Made by a program: the position numbers and the translations under genes. This document shows, one piece after another, positions 37,873 through 48,100 of a stretch of DNA of 61,060 nt; position 1 is the stretch's first letter; every line of letters begins with the position of its first letter. The stretch comes from Roseivivax isoporae LMG 25204 (lineage in GTDB: Bacteria; Pseudomonadota; Alphaproteobacteria; Rhodobacterales; Rhodobacteraceae), in contig NZ_JAME01000030.1 in the NCBI RefSeq assembly GCF_000521865.1, positions 1 through 61,060 on the forward strand, read 5' to 3'. The notes under the pieces were generated by a model. That model ran no database searches and was not told the DNA's origin. It saw only the letters and a list, made by a program, of their open reading frames with translations.

Positions 37873-38693
37873 TGCCGGACGGGTCGCGGGCAGGCACGGC
37901 CGTCCACTGGCGGCGCCTCGGCAGGGGGACGGCGCCGGTGCTGTTCCTGCACTGCGCGCTCGCCCATTCGGGCGCATGGAAGGGGGTGGCGGAACGCCTC
38001 TCGGATCGCATCGACGCGGTGGCGCCGGACATGCCGGGACATGGCCGGAGCGCGGACTGGGACGGTACGGGCGACCTGCACGACGTGGTGACCGGGATCG
38101 CCGGCAGCTTTCTCGATGACGGGTCGCTCGGCACGCCCGTGCACCTCGTGGGGCACAGCTTCGGCGGCACGGTGGCCCTGCGGCTCGCCGAGGCGCATCC
38201 CGACCGGGTGGCCTCGCTGACGCTGGTCGAGCCCGTGCTCTTTGCCGCGGCGCGCGGCCACGCGCCCGAGGCCTTCGCCGGGCACGTGGCGGAGTTCGGG
38301 CCGATCCGGGCCGCCTTCGATGCGGGGCGGCGCGAAGAGGCCGCGCGCATCTTCACCACGCTCTGGGGTGACCCGGCGCGGGGATGGGACGACCTGAGCG
38401 CCGCGCAGCGCGCGGCCCTCGGCGCCGGCATGGCCTATGTCCTCGCCACCGACGGCGCGCTGATGGAGGATTCCCGCGGGCTGCTCGCGCCGGGCCGGCC
38501 AGAGGCGGTCACGGCGCCGACGCTCCTCATCCGCGGCGCGGAGACGCGGCCGGTGGTGGCGGGCATCCATGCCGGCCTCGAGGCGCGTCTGCCCAATGCC
38601 CGCGAGGTCGTCGTGCCGCAGGCAGGCCACATGGTGCCCATCACCCATCCCGACGCGGTGGCCGGGGCGCTGTCCGGTCAGATTCCGGGATGA
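37872..38693 (+). CDS. Alpha/beta hydrolase
   Basis: A 273-residue alpha/beta-fold hydrolase. LFLHCALAHSGAWKG supplies the oxyanion loop, APDMPGHGRS follows, GHSFGGTVAL carries the nucleophile Ser, and VVPQAGHMVPITHPD carries the catalytic His. The Asp is likely in the LLIRGAETRPV region, though Glu stands at the expected position. ATG overlaps the stop of the isomerase gene by one base, so the two are co-translated. The substrate is unknown. It is convergent with plsY across seven bases. Confidence 0.85.
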   Translation: MPDGSRAGTAVHWRRLGRGTAPVLFLHCALAHSGAWKGVAERLSDRIDAVAPDMPGHGRSADWDGTGDLHDVVTGIAGSFLDDGSLGTPVHLVGHSFGGTVALRLAEAHPDRVASLTLVEPVLFAAARGHAPEAFAGHVAEFGPIRAAFDAGRREEAARIFTTLWGDPARGWDDLSAAQRAALGAGMAYVLATDGALMEDSRGLLAPGRPEAVTAPTLLIRGAETRPVVAGIHAGLEARLPNAREVVVPQAGHMVPITHPDAVAGALSGQIPG

Positions 38694-38700
38694 GGGCAGG

Positions 38701-39309
38701 TCAGGGCTTGCGGCCAAGCCGCGGCTCGGTGCCCGCGCGCAGCCGGGCGAGGTTCTGCCGATGCCGCCAGTAGAGCAGCAGGGTCATCGCGATCCCGATG
38801 AGGAGAACGTCGCCCCGGCCGAGGAACACCATCCAGATGGTGGAGGAGGCCGCCGCCGCCAGCGCGCCCACGCTCGACACCCGCGTCAGCGCGACGCCCG
38901 CGATCCAGGTCGCGCAGGTCAGGAGCCCCACGGGCCAGATCAGCGCCAGCAGCACCCCGAGGAAGGTCGCGACCCCTTTGCCGCCACGGAACCGCAGCCA
39001 GGCCGGGTAGCAGTGTCCGACGAAGGCCAGGAGCCCCGCCACCTGCGCCGCGTCCTCGCCCGCCGCGAGCCGCGCGGCCAGCACCGCCAGCGCGCCCTTC
39101 ACGGCGTCGAGGATCAGCGTCAGCGCGCCGGCGCTCTTCGAGCCGGTGCGCAGGACGTTGGTGGCGCCGATATTGCCCGACCCGATGCTGCGCGGATCGA
39201 CAAGCCCCATGGCGCGGGTGACCACCAGCCCGAAGGGCACCGAGCCGGCAACGTAGCCGAGGAGGCCCCAGAGCAGGAGGACGGCCAGAGGGGAATCGAT
39301 CGGGGGCAT
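38701..39309 (-). CDS. plsY: Glycerol-3-phosphate acyltransferase PlsY
   Basis: Integral inner-membrane acyltransferase of 202 aa that transfers an acyl group from acyl-phosphate to glycerol-3-phosphate, the first step of phospholipid synthesis. The signature motifs are intact: SIGSGNIGATNVLR, LDAVKGALAVL and FRGGKGVATFLG. About five membrane helices are predicted. The start codon overlaps the stop of the pseudo-dihydroorotase gene by one base. It is the last gene of the pyrB operon as drawn here. Confidence 0.95.
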   Translation of the reverse strand: MPPIDSPLAVLLLWGLLGYVAGSVPFGLVVTRAMGLVDPRSIGSGNIGATNVLRTGSKSAGALTLILDAVKGALAVLAARLAAGEDAAQVAGLLAFVGHCYPAWLRFRGGKGVATFLGVLLALIWPVGLLTCATWIAGVALTRVSSVGALAAAASSTIWMVFLGRGDVLLIGIAMTLLLYWRHRQNLARLRAGTEPRLGRKP

Positions 39310-40643
39310 CAGGCGCTCTCGTAGACGACGGAACCGGCGACGAACGTCTTCAGGACCTTACCCTGCAGCCGCGCGCCGTCAAACGGCGTGTTCTTGGACT
39401 TCGAACGCAGCCCGAACCGGTCGAGCACGAAGGGCTTGTCGGCGTCGAAGAGGACGAGGTCCGCGGGCGCGCCCACGGCGAGCCGTCCGCCGTCGAGCCC
39501 GAGCCGCCGCGCGGGGTTCAGCGCGAGGGCCCGGAAAAGGACCGGCAGGTCGAGGTCGCCCGAATGGTAGAGCCGCAGCAGGACCGGCAGCATGGTCTCG
39601 AGCCCCACGGCGCCGGAGGCCGCCTCCTCGAAGGGCAGGCGCTTCGATTCCTCGTCCTGCGGCGTGTGCATGGACGAGATCGTGTCGATGAGCCCCGAGC
39701 GCACCGCCTCGATCACCGCCTGCCGGTCGTCCTCGGACCGGAGCGGCGGCTTCACCTTGAAGAACGTGCGGTAATCCGCGACGTCCATCTCGTTCAGCGT
39801 CAGGTGGTGCATGGACGTGCCCGCGGTCACGTCGAAGCCGTTGCGCTTGGCGCGCTCGAGCGCGGGCAGGGCGCGCGCGGTGGTGATCTGGTCGGCATGG
39901 AGCCGGACGCCCGTCATCTCGACGAGCGCGATGTCGCGGTCGAGCCCCATGCGCTCGGCCATGGCCGAGACGGAGGGCAGGCCGCGCAGCGTCGCGAACT
40001 TGCCCGAGGTCGCCGCCGTGCCGCGGCTCAGGCCCGGCTCCTGCGGATGGGTGACGATCAGCGCGCCGAGGCCCGCGGCATAGGTCATCGCGCGCGACAG
40101 GACGCGGGTGTCGGTGACCACGTGGTCGCAATCGGTGAAGGCGACGGCGCCGGCATCCATGAGAAAGCCGATCTCGGTCATCTCGCGGCCCTCGCGCCCC
40201 TTGGTCAGCGCGGCCATGGGAAGGACGGTGACCGGCGCGGCCTCGACGGCGCGGCGGCGGATGAACTCGAGCGTCTCGGGCGTGTCGATGGCGGGAAGTG
40301 TGTCCGGCCGCGTCACCATCGTGGTGACGCCGCCCGCCGCGGCGGCGGCGCCGGCGGTCTTGTAGCTTTCCTTGTGCCGCTCGCCAGGCTCGCAGACCTT
40401 CACCCCGATATCGACGATCCCGGGGGCGAGGAAACGGTCGTTCGCGTCGATCCGGTTGCGGTCCGGCACGCGGCCCGCGTCGATCTCGGGCTCGGGCGCA
40501 TCGATGATCTCGGTGATGCGGCCGCCTTCGATCAGCAGGCTGCCGGCACGCACGGCGCCGGCCTCGGGGTCGACGAGGCGCGCGTTGCGGATCAGCACGG
40601 GCGCGTCGCGGTGGAGCGCGATCGGGGTCTCGGGGCCGCTCAT
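39309..40643 (-). CDS. pyrC': Dihydroorotase-like protein lacking catalytic residues (pseudo-DHOase)
   Basis: A 444-residue amidohydrolase of the dihydroorotase group. The barrel layout is clear (GIVDIGVKVCEPGERHKES, GVTTMVTRPDT, FKVKPPLRSEDD). The metal motif DxHxHxRxPG reads DIGVKVCEPG, so both His are Gly80 and Lys82 and the Arg is Cys84. The later TDHAPH motif reads SMHTPQ. I infer no catalysis and a structural role with PyrB, as known for the inactive PyrC' of Pseudomonas. A separate active dihydroorotase should exist elsewhere. The start overlaps the previous gene's stop by three bases (ATGA). Confidence 0.92.
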   Translation of the reverse strand: MSGPETPIALHRDAPVLIRNARLVDPEAGAVRAGSLLIEGGRITEIIDAPEPEIDAGRVPDRNRIDANDRFLAPGIVDIGVKVCEPGERHKESYKTAGAAAAAGGVTTMVTRPDTLPAIDTPETLEFIRRRAVEAAPVTVLPMAALTKGREGREMTEIGFLMDAGAVAFTDCDHVVTDTRVLSRAMTYAAGLGALIVTHPQEPGLSRGTAATSGKFATLRGLPSVSAMAERMGLDRDIALVEMTGVRLHADQITTARALPALERAKRNGFDVTAGTSMHHLTLNEMDVADYRTFFKVKPPLRSEDDRQAVIEAVRSGLIDTISSMHTPQDEESKRLPFEEAASGAVGLETMLPVLLRLYHSGDLDLPVLFRALALNPARRLGLDGGRLAVGAPADLVLFDADKPFVLDRFGLRSKSKNTPFDGARLQGKVLKTFVAGSVVYESA

Positions 40644-41194
40644 CCGCCGAGCCCCAGCCCGATGGCGAGCGCGCCCACGAAGAGGACGATCAGCAGCACC
40701 GCGAGCGCGCGCAGGAGCCGGTTGCCCCCGAGCGCCCGGCCGCCGTCGCGGCTGGAGCCGCCGGACGTTCCGCGCGCGGCCTCGGAATGCAGGGGCGCCG
40801 CGGCCCGCCGCACCCGCGGCTCGAGGAACGTGCCGATCCAGCGCAGCGGTGACTGCACGTTCAGGACCTGCGCGGTATGGTCGAAGGCCTGGCTCGGCAG
40901 CACCACCACATGGCCCGCGAGCGCGTCGAGCTGCGGCCGCGCGGCTTCGAAATCCGGGCCCGACAGGGCATGCGCCTCGGCGAGGTAGGTCGACAGGGCC
41001 ATGTCGCCGAGATCCGAGAGGCGCACGACCTCGACGAAGGCCGGGCGCAGCGTCTCGGCGCCGAGCGCGTATTGCAGCGGCCATTCGCCGGTGCCCGCCT
41101 GCGTGGTGAAGCGTTCGACCGCGTCGGCGGGCAGGTCGAGGTGGAAGACGCGCGTCACGCCCTCCTCGGCGGCGCTGATCTCCATCCGGGTCAC
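40640..41194 (-). CDS. Predicted tail-anchored protein of the pyr operon, function unknown
   Basis: A 184-residue protein without a family I recognise. Residues 1-140 are soluble and mixed alpha/beta ([40 protein letters not shown]). Residues 140-155 are a disordered Ser/Gly linker and about 160-182 a single C-terminal membrane helix ([20 protein letters not shown]). I chose GTG at 41194 because it overlaps the pyrB stop by four bases (GTGA). An ATG three codons later is possible. Overlap with pyrB and pseudo-pyrC suggests it works with aspartate transcarbamoylase or is simply co-expressed. Confidence 0.75.
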   Translation of the reverse strand: MTRMEISAAEEGVTRVFHLDLPADAVERFTTQAGTGEWPLQYALGAETLRPAFVEVVRLSDLGDMALSTYLAEAHALSGPDFEAARPQLDALAGHVVVLPSQAFDHTAQVLNVQSPLRWIGTFLEPRVRRAAAPLHSEAARGTSGGSSRDGGRALGGNRLLRALAVLLIVLFVGALAIGLGLGG

Positions 41195-42141
41195 GTGATC
41201 ACCTCGGTCGGGCGGGCGCGCAGGTTGCGGGCCAGGAGGTCCATGGCCGCCATGCGCACCGCGACGCCCATCTCGACCTGTTCCTGGATCACCGAGCGGT
41301 TGATGTCGTCGGCCAGCGTGCCGTCGATCTCGACCCCGCGGTTCATCGGCCCGGGATGCATCACGATGGCGTCCTCCTTGGCATGGGCGAGCTTTTCCGC
41401 ATCGAGCCCGTAGCGGTGGTAATATTCGCGCTCGGAGGGGATGAACCCGCCGTCCATCCGCTCCTTCTGCAGGCGCAGCATCATCACCACGTCCGCGTCC
41501 TTCAGCCCCTCGCGCATGTCGTGGGTGACCTCGACGCCGAAGCCGTCGATGCCGGCGGGCAGGAGCGTCGGCGGCGCGACGAGCCGCACGCGGTTCTCCA
41601 TCCGGTGCAGGAGCAGGATGTTCGACCGCGCGACGCGGCTGTGCGCGATGTCGCCGCAGATCGCGACGGTCAGCCGGTGCAGCCGTCCCTTCGCCCGGCG
41701 GATGGTCAGCGCGTCGAGCAGCGCCTGCGTCGGGTGCTCGTGCCGACCGTCGCCGGCGTTGATGACCGCGCATCGGACCTTCTGCGCCAGGAGGTCGACC
41801 GCCCCCGATTGCGGGTGGCGCACCACGAGCAGGTCGGGATGCATGGCGTTCAGGGTCATCGCCGTGTCGATCAGCGTCTCGCCCTTCTTGATCGACGAGG
41901 CCTGCATCGACATCGACATGACGTCCGCGCCGAGCCGCTTGCCGGCCAGCTCGAAGCTCGCCTGCGTGCGGGTCGAGTTCTCGAAGAACATGTTGACCTG
42001 GGTGAGGCCCGCAAGGCTCGTCGCGTGCTTCTCGCGCTGGCGGCCGAGCGCCACGTAGCGGTCCGCGAGGTCGAGCAGCGTCACGATCTCGTCCGGGCGC
42101 AGCGGGTCGATCCCGAGAAGGTGGCGATGGTCGAAACGCAT
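41191..42141 (-). CDS. pyrB: Aspartate carbamoyltransferase catalytic subunit
   Basis: ATCase catalytic chain (316 aa) that joins carbamoyl phosphate and aspartate. The carbamoyl-phosphate loop [12 protein letters not shown], the [12 protein letters not shown] motif, RLQKERM and [11 protein letters not shown] are all intact. No regulatory chain pyrI is adjacent. The gene is followed with overlaps by an unknown tail-anchored protein and an inactive dihydroorotase, consistent with a class A ATCase that needs a pseudo-DHOase partner. Divergent from the uracil-DNA glycosylase gene across 144 bases. Confidence 0.97.
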   Translation of the reverse strand: MRFDHRHLLGIDPLRPDEIVTLLDLADRYVALGRQREKHATSLAGLTQVNMFFENSTRTQASFELAGKRLGADVMSMSMQASSIKKGETLIDTAMTLNAMHPDLLVVRHPQSGAVDLLAQKVRCAVINAGDGRHEHPTQALLDALTIRRAKGRLHRLTVAICGDIAHSRVARSNILLLHRMENRVRLVAPPTLLPAGIDGFGVEVTHDMREGLKDADVVMMLRLQKERMDGGFIPSEREYYHRYGLDAEKLAHAKEDAIVMHPGPMNRGVEIDGTLADDINRSVIQEQVEMGVAVRMAAMDLLARNLRARPTEVIT

Positions 42142-42285
42142 GGGAAACGGGTCTCCGTCGGGCGGTCCGGGGCGTTGTAGCGGCGCGGGCATGGGGCGGC
42201 AAGGCCGAGCCGGCAGACGGGCCGGCGCGCGGCCGCTGCCAAACGGCGCATTCCGCTCGGGCGCGCGGAACCTTAGGATGCGCGC

Positions 42286-43083
42286 ATGGAATCGGCTCTG
42301 GACTGGCACGCGGCACTGGCGGCACTCGAATGGCAGGTGGATCTCGGCGTGACCGAGACCATCGCCGAGGGACCCGTGAACCGGTTCGAGGTCGCGGCCG
42401 AGCCGCCCCGGGCGGCCGCGATCACCGCCGCCGCCGCACCTGCGGCGCCGGCAGAGGTCGATCCGGTCGCAGAGGCGACGCGCGCCGCCGACGCCGCGGC
42501 CGACCTCGACGCCCTGCGCGCGGCCATGGAGGCCTATCCGCATTGCGACCTGCGCCGCGGCGCGCGGAACTGCGTCTTCGCGGACGGTGCGCCCTCGGCG
42601 CGGCTGATGATCGTGGGCGAGGCGCCGGGCCGCGAGGAGGACCTGCAGGGCCGCCCCTTTGTCGGGCGGGCCGGGCGGCTTCTCGACGCGATGCTCGCGG
42701 CGATCGGGCTCGGTCGCGACCGGTCGGGCGACGCGGGCGTCTACATCACCAACGTGCTGCCGTGGCGGCCGCCGCAGAACCGCGATCCCGCCGCCGAGGA
42801 GATCGCGATGATGCTGCCGTTCCTGCGCCGGCACGTGGCGCTCGCCGACCCGGACGTGCTGGTGGTCATGGGCAACATCTCGGCGCGGGCGGTGCTGGGC
42901 CGGAGCGGCATCACCCGGCTGCGCGGCACCTGGACCGAGGCGATGGACCGCCCGTGCCTGCCGATGTTCCACCCCGCCTACCTCCTGCGCAATCCCGCCG
43001 CCAAGCGCGAGGCGTGGGGGGACCTCCTCGACCTCAGGGCGCGGCTGGCCGCGTCGAACCCCAAGGACATTCCCGCCCCATGA
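42286..43083 (+). CDS. Uracil-DNA glycosylase superfamily protein (family 4-like) lacking the iron-sulfur cysteines
   Basis: A 265-residue protein with an Ala/Pro-rich N-terminal stretch (40-75) and a UDG domain. [21 protein letters not shown] is the family 4 motif 1 and [10 protein letters not shown] is motif 3 with its His. Family 4 enzymes normally hold a 4Fe-4S cluster through four Cys. Here the first pair region reads [12 protein letters not shown], which has a different spacing, and the second region reads [22 protein letters not shown] without Cys. It resembles the SPO1 polymerase-related alphaproteobacterial branch. Uracil excision is likely but not proven. It overlaps moaB. Confidence 0.83.
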   Translation: MESALDWHAALAALEWQVDLGVTETIAEGPVNRFEVAAEPPRAAAITAAAAPAAPAEVDPVAEATRAADAAADLDALRAAMEAYPHCDLRRGARNCVFADGAPSARLMIVGEAPGREEDLQGRPFVGRAGRLLDAMLAAIGLGRDRSGDAGVYITNVLPWRPPQNRDPAAEEIAMMLPFLRRHVALADPDVLVVMGNISARAVLGRSGITRLRGTWTEAMDRPCLPMFHPAYLLRNPAAKREAWGDLLDLRARLAASNPKDIPAP

Positions 43084-43622
43084 GCCGCATCGACACGTCC
43101 CGCGATTTCCTGCCCGTCCGCATCGCCGTCCTGACCGTCAGCGACACCCGCGGCGCGGCGGACGACCGCTCGGGCGACACGCTGGTCGCCCGCCTGACCG
43201 AAGCCGGCCACACCCTTGCCGCCCGCGACATCGTGCGCGACGACCGCGACGTCATCGCCGGTCGGCTGCGCGCCTGGTGCGCCGATCCCGAGGTGGATGT
43301 CGTGATCTCGACCGGGGGGACCGGGCTCACCGGCCGCGACGTGACGGTGGAGGCACACCGCGACGTCTACGAGAAGGAGATCGAGGCCTTCGGCACCGTG
43401 TTCACCATCGTGTCGATGCAGAAGATCGGCACGTCGGCGGTGCAGTCGCGCGCGACCGGGGGCGTCGCGAACGGCACCTACCTCTTCGCGCTGCCGGGCT
43501 CGCCCTCGGCCTGCCGCGATGCGTGGGACGAGATCCTCGCGCCGCAGCTCGACTACCGGCACCGGCCCTGCAACTTCGTCGAGATCCTGCCGCGTCTCGA
43601 CGAACACCTGCGACGGAAGTGA
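43080..43622 (+). CDS. moaB: Molybdenum cofactor biosynthesis protein MoaB/Mog
   Basis: A 180-residue molybdopterin adenylyltransferase-type protein. The MoCF motif [16 protein letters not shown] and the [15 protein letters not shown] substrate loop are present, as well as ALPGSPSA. Expected role: adenylation of molybdopterin before molybdenum insertion. The cofactor serves xanthine dehydrogenase encoded at the right edge. The ATG overlaps the stop of the uracil-DNA glycosylase gene by four bases. MoaB and Mog cannot be told apart with certainty by sequence alone. Confidence 0.9.
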   Translation: MSRIDTSRDFLPVRIAVLTVSDTRGAADDRSGDTLVARLTEAGHTLAARDIVRDDRDVIAGRLRAWCADPEVDVVISTGGTGLTGRDVTVEAHRDVYEKEIEAFGTVFTIVSMQKIGTSAVQSRATGGVANGTYLFALPGSPSACRDAWDEILAPQLDYRHRPCNFVEILPRLDEHLRRK

Positions 43623-43724
43623 GGGCCCGGTCCGTAAAATCCCCGAGAGCCCGCATGGGACCGGCGCGCGGGCGCGCCATCTGAACGCGGCAAGCGGCAC
43701 CGGAACGGGGAGGACGGACACGAC

Positions 43725-45194
43725 ATGCGGTTCCTGAGACGCAGCCTCGGCGGCCTGTTCATGACCGCGCTCACGCTCGCGCTGCTCGTCTGGGCGGCGG
43801 CGCTGGTGCGCGATGCGATCGCCGTGCGGCTGGCCGACGATCCGCCGCGCCCCGAGGGGCAGGAGCGCGTGTTCTCGGTGAACGTGGTGCTGCCCGAGGC
43901 CGAGACGTTGCGCCCGGTGCTGACTGCCTATGGCGAGGTGCGCACGCGCCGCGAGCTCGAGATCCGGGCGGGCACCTCGGGGCGGATCGTCGCGCTGTCG
44001 CCCTCCATGGACGAGGGCGGGCGCGTCGCCGCGGGCGAGGTGCTCGCCCGGATCGATCCGGCCGATGCCGAGGCCGCGCGCGATCGCGCGCGGTCAGATC
44101 TCGAGGATGCCGAGGCCGAGGGGCGCGAGGCGCGGCGCGCGGTGACGCTGGCGCGCGACAACCTCGACGCGGCCGAGGAGCAGGCGGCGCTCTATGCCCG
44201 CGCGCTGACCCGCCAGCGCGACCTTGGCGAGCGCGGCGTCGGCAGCACCTCGGCCGTCGAGGATGCCGAGCTCGCCGCCGCGGCGGCCCGTGCGACGGTG
44301 ATCCAGCGCCGGCAGGCGGTGGCGGAGGCCGAGGCGCGGGTCGACCGGTCCGCGACGCTGCGCCGCCGGGCCGCCATCGCCGTCGAGGAGGCCGAGCGCG
44401 CGCTGGCCGATACCGAGATCCGCGCGGATTTCGCGGGCGTGCTCAGCGAGGTCTCCGTCGTCGAGGGCCGGCTCGTCTCCGAGAACGAGCAGATCGCGCG
44501 GCTGATCGATCCCGATGCGCTCGAGGTCGCCTTCCGCGTCTCGACCGAAGGCTACGCGCGGCTGCTCGACGGGGACGGTGCGCTGCGGGACGCCGAGGTG
44601 ACGGTCACGCTCGACGTCTTCGGAACCGACATCGTGGCCGAGGGCCGCGTCGACCGTGCGGCGGGATCGGTGGCGGACGGCGAGACCGGCCGGGTGATCT
44701 ACGCGCGGCTCGACCGCGCGCCGGGGTTCCGGCCGGGGGACTTCGTGACCGTGACCGTGGCGGAGCCGCCCCTGTCCGGGGTGGCGCGGCTGCCCGCGAC
44801 GGCGATGGACCCCGCCGGCGCGGTGCTCGCCATCGGACCCGAGGACCGGCTCGAGGCGGTGCCGGTCACGCTGCTGCGCCGTCAGGGCGACGACATCCTC
44901 GTGGTCGCCGACGCCGTGGCCGGCCGGCAGGTCGTGGCGCAGCGCACGCCGCTTCTCGGTGCCGGGATCAAGGTGCGCGCCATCGGGCGCGCGGTTCCCG
45001 ACGAGCTGGCCGCGACGGAGGCCGAGGCCGATTTCGTCTCGCTCACCGAGGAGCGGCGCGCGCGCCTCGTGAGCTTCGTCGAAGGCAACGAGCGCATGCC
45101 CGAGACCGCGCGCCAGCGCATCCTCGCGCAACTCGCCGAGCCGCAGGTGCCCGCGGACGTGGTGCGCCGCATCGAAGCCCGGATCGGGGGCTGA
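43725..45194 (+). CDS. RND efflux periplasmic adaptor (HlyD family)
   Basis: A 489-residue membrane-fusion protein. Residues about 8-28 form a membrane anchor (GLFMTALTLALLVWAAALV). A lipoyl half (RRELEIRAGTSGRIVALSPSMDEGGRVAAGEVLARID) is followed by a long helical hairpin (about 125-225), the second lipoyl half and beta-barrel domains. The length exceeds the usual 350-400 aa because of the C-terminal 80 residues, which include a helical end (ERRARLVSFVEGNERMPETAR). It is followed four bases later by the RND permease gene, so the two make one pump. Confidence 0.9.
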   Translation: MRFLRRSLGGLFMTALTLALLVWAAALVRDAIAVRLADDPPRPEGQERVFSVNVVLPEAETLRPVLTAYGEVRTRRELEIRAGTSGRIVALSPSMDEGGRVAAGEVLARIDPADAEAARDRARSDLEDAEAEGREARRAVTLARDNLDAAEEQAALYARALTRQRDLGERGVGSTSAVEDAELAAAAARATVIQRRQAVAEAEARVDRSATLRRRAAIAVEEAERALADTEIRADFAGVLSEVSVVEGRLVSENEQIARLIDPDALEVAFRVSTEGYARLLDGDGALRDAEVTVTLDVFGTDIVAEGRVDRAAGSVADGETGRVIYARLDRAPGFRPGDFVTVTVAEPPLSGVARLPATAMDPAGAVLAIGPEDRLEAVPVTLLRRQGDDILVVADAVAGRQVVAQRTPLLGAGIKVRAIGRAVPDELAATEAEADFVSLTEERRARLVSFVEGNERMPETARQRILAQLAEPQVPADVVRRIEARIGG

Positions 45195-45198
45195 TCAA

Positions 45199-48100
45199 GT
45201 GGCGCGGCGCGACGCAGGCGGGCTCTCGGGGCTGATCGGGTATTTCACCACCCACCGGACGCTCGCGAACCTCCTTCTCGTGGTGATGGTCGCGGCGGGC
45301 GCCGCGGCCCTGCCCAACATGCGGGCCCAGTTCTTTCCCGACACGGTGATCGAGGAGATCGACGTGGACGTGGTCTGGGAGGGTGCGGGGGCCGAGGATG
45401 TCGACGCGGGCATCGTCCAGCTTCTCGAGCCCGCGCTCGTGGCCGTCGACGGCGTCGCCGCGACCGAGGCACGTTCGGAGGAGGGCCGCGCGAGCCTCGA
45501 GATCCAGTTCGAGCCGGGCTGGGACATGGCGCGCGCGGCGAACGACGTGCGCGCGGCGGTCGACGCGGTGACCGGCCTGCCGCAGGAGGCCGAGGATCCC
45601 GAGGTCACGCGCAACAACTGGTTCGACCGGGTGACCGACGTGGTCGTCACCGGCCCGGTCGAGCCGCAGCAGCTCGCGGGATACGCCGACACCTTCGTCG
45701 CGCGGCTCTTCGAGGCAGGGGTGACCAATGCCACGATCCGCGGCCTCGCTGCCCCCCGCACGGTGGTCGAGGTGCCGTCGGCGAGCCTCATCGCCCACGA
45801 CCTCACGCTGACCGACTTCGCCGACGCCATCGCCGCAGAGGTCGACGCCGACCCCGCGGGCGAGGTGGAGGGGGCGAACGCGCGCGTGCGCACGGGGCAG
45901 GAGAAACGCGCCGCGGACGAGATCGCGGGCATCGTCCTGCGCTCGAACCGCGACGGCACCAACCTGACCGTGGGCGACGTGGCGCGCGTGCGGGTCGAGG
46001 GCATCGACCGGCTGCGCAGCTACTACGTGGGCGACAACCCGGCGATCTCGATCCGCGTCGACCGCACCGCCCGCGGCGACGCCATCGCCATCCAGAACCA
46101 GGTCGAGGAGATCGCCGCCGAACTCACGGCCGAGCTGCCGGGCGGCACGCGCATCGACCTGATCCGCACCCGGTCCGAGGAGATCAGCGCGCGGCTCGAC
46201 ATCCTGGTCGAGAACGGCCTGACGGGCCTCGTGCTGGTGCTGGCGCTGCTCTTCCTGTTCCTGAACGCGCGCGTGGCCTTCTGGGTCGCAGCGGGCATCC
46301 CCACGGCGATGCTGGCGGCGGTGGCGCTGATGTACCTGGGTGGCATCACGTTCAACATGGTGTCGCTCTTCGCGCTCATCATCACGCTCGGCATCGTCGT
46401 CGACGACGCGATCGTGGTGGGCGAACATGCGGACGCGCTGGCCCGGCGCGGCCTGCCCCCGGCCGAGGCGGCCGAGCAGGCGGCGCGGCGGATGGCGCTG
46501 CCGGTGTTCTGCGCGACGCTGACCACGGTCATCGCCTTCTTCGGGCTGACCGTCATCGGCGGACCCTTCGGCGACATGATCCGCGACATCCCCTTCACGG
46601 TTATCGCCGTGCTGCTGGCAAGCCTCGCGGAATGCTTCCTGATCCTGCCGAACCACATGGCGCACGCGCTTGCCCGCTCGGGGGAGGACCGCTGGTACGA
46701 CGCTCCTTCTCGCGTGGTGAACCGCGGCTTCCGGCATGTGCGGGAACGACTGTTCCGCCCGCTGATGCGCGGCGTGATCGCCGCGCGCTACCCGGTGCTC
46801 GCGGCGGCCGTCGTGGCGCTTGCGGCCTCGGCCGCACTGATGATCCGGGGCGACGTGCAGTGGCGCTTCTTCAACGCGCCCGAGCAGTCCTCGATCTCCG
46901 GCAACTTCGCCATGGCGCCGGGCGCCACGCGCGCGGACAGCCTCGCCATGATGCGCGAGATGCAGCGCGCGACCGAGGCGCTCGCGGCAGAATACGCGGA
47001 GCGGCACGGCACGAACCCGGTCGCCTACGTGATGACCGAGATCGGCGGCAGCGCCGGACGCGGGCTCGCCGGCACCGAGAACAAGGACCCGGACCTGCTG
47101 GGATCGATCTCGATCGAGCTGATCGACGCGGACCTGCGGCCCTTCTCGACCTTCGCCTTCGTCGGTGAACTGCAGGAGGCGGTGGTGCCGCATCCGCTGG
47201 CCGAGACGGTCAGCTTCCGCGGCTGGCGTTCGGGGCCGGGTGGCGATGCGATCGACGTCGAGTTCTCGGGCGCCGAGGCATCGGTGCTGAAACAGGCGGC
47301 CGAGGATCTGAAGGCGGCGCTCGGCCGCTTTCCCGAAGTCTCGGCGCTCGAGGACAATCTCGCCTACGACCAGGAGGAGCTGATCCTCGAGCTGACGGCG
47401 CAGGGGCAGGCGCTGGGCTTCGACATCGACGGGCTGGGCCGCACGCTGCGCGCACGGCTTGCCGGCGTCGAGGCGGCGACCTATCCGCTCGGGCCGCGCT
47501 CGGCCGAGATCCGGGTGCAACTGCCCGAGGACGAGCTGACCGCCGACTTCCTGTCGACCACCCAGCTGCGGACGCCGGACGGCGCCTACGTGGCGCTCGC
47601 CGACATCGTCGAAGTCGAGCGGCGCACCGGGTTCTCGACCGTGCGGCGCGAGAACGGGGTGCGCGTGATCTCGGTCACCGGCGACATCTCGGGCGACGAT
47701 CCGGACCGCGCCGCGGGCATCATGGAGGCGCTCGAGCAGGAGATCCTGCCCGCAATCTCGGCCGAGCGGCAGGTGGACTACACGCTGTCGGGCCTGTCCG
47801 AGGACGAGGACGCGTTCCTGTCTGACGCGTTCGCGGGCCTCGTCTTCGTGCTGCTCGGCATCTACCTCGTGCTCGCCTGGGTCTTCGCCAGCTGGTCGCG
47901 GCCGCTGGTGGTGATGGCGGTCATTCCCTTCGGGCTCGTCGGCGCGATCTGGGGGCACCAGGTCTGGGACGTGCCGGCGTCGATGTTCACGGTCGTGGGG
48001 CTGCTTGGCATGACCGGGATCATCATCAACGATTCCATCGTTCTGGTGACGCAGATCGACGAATACGCGCGCGACCGCGGCATGGCGCCGGCCATCGTCG

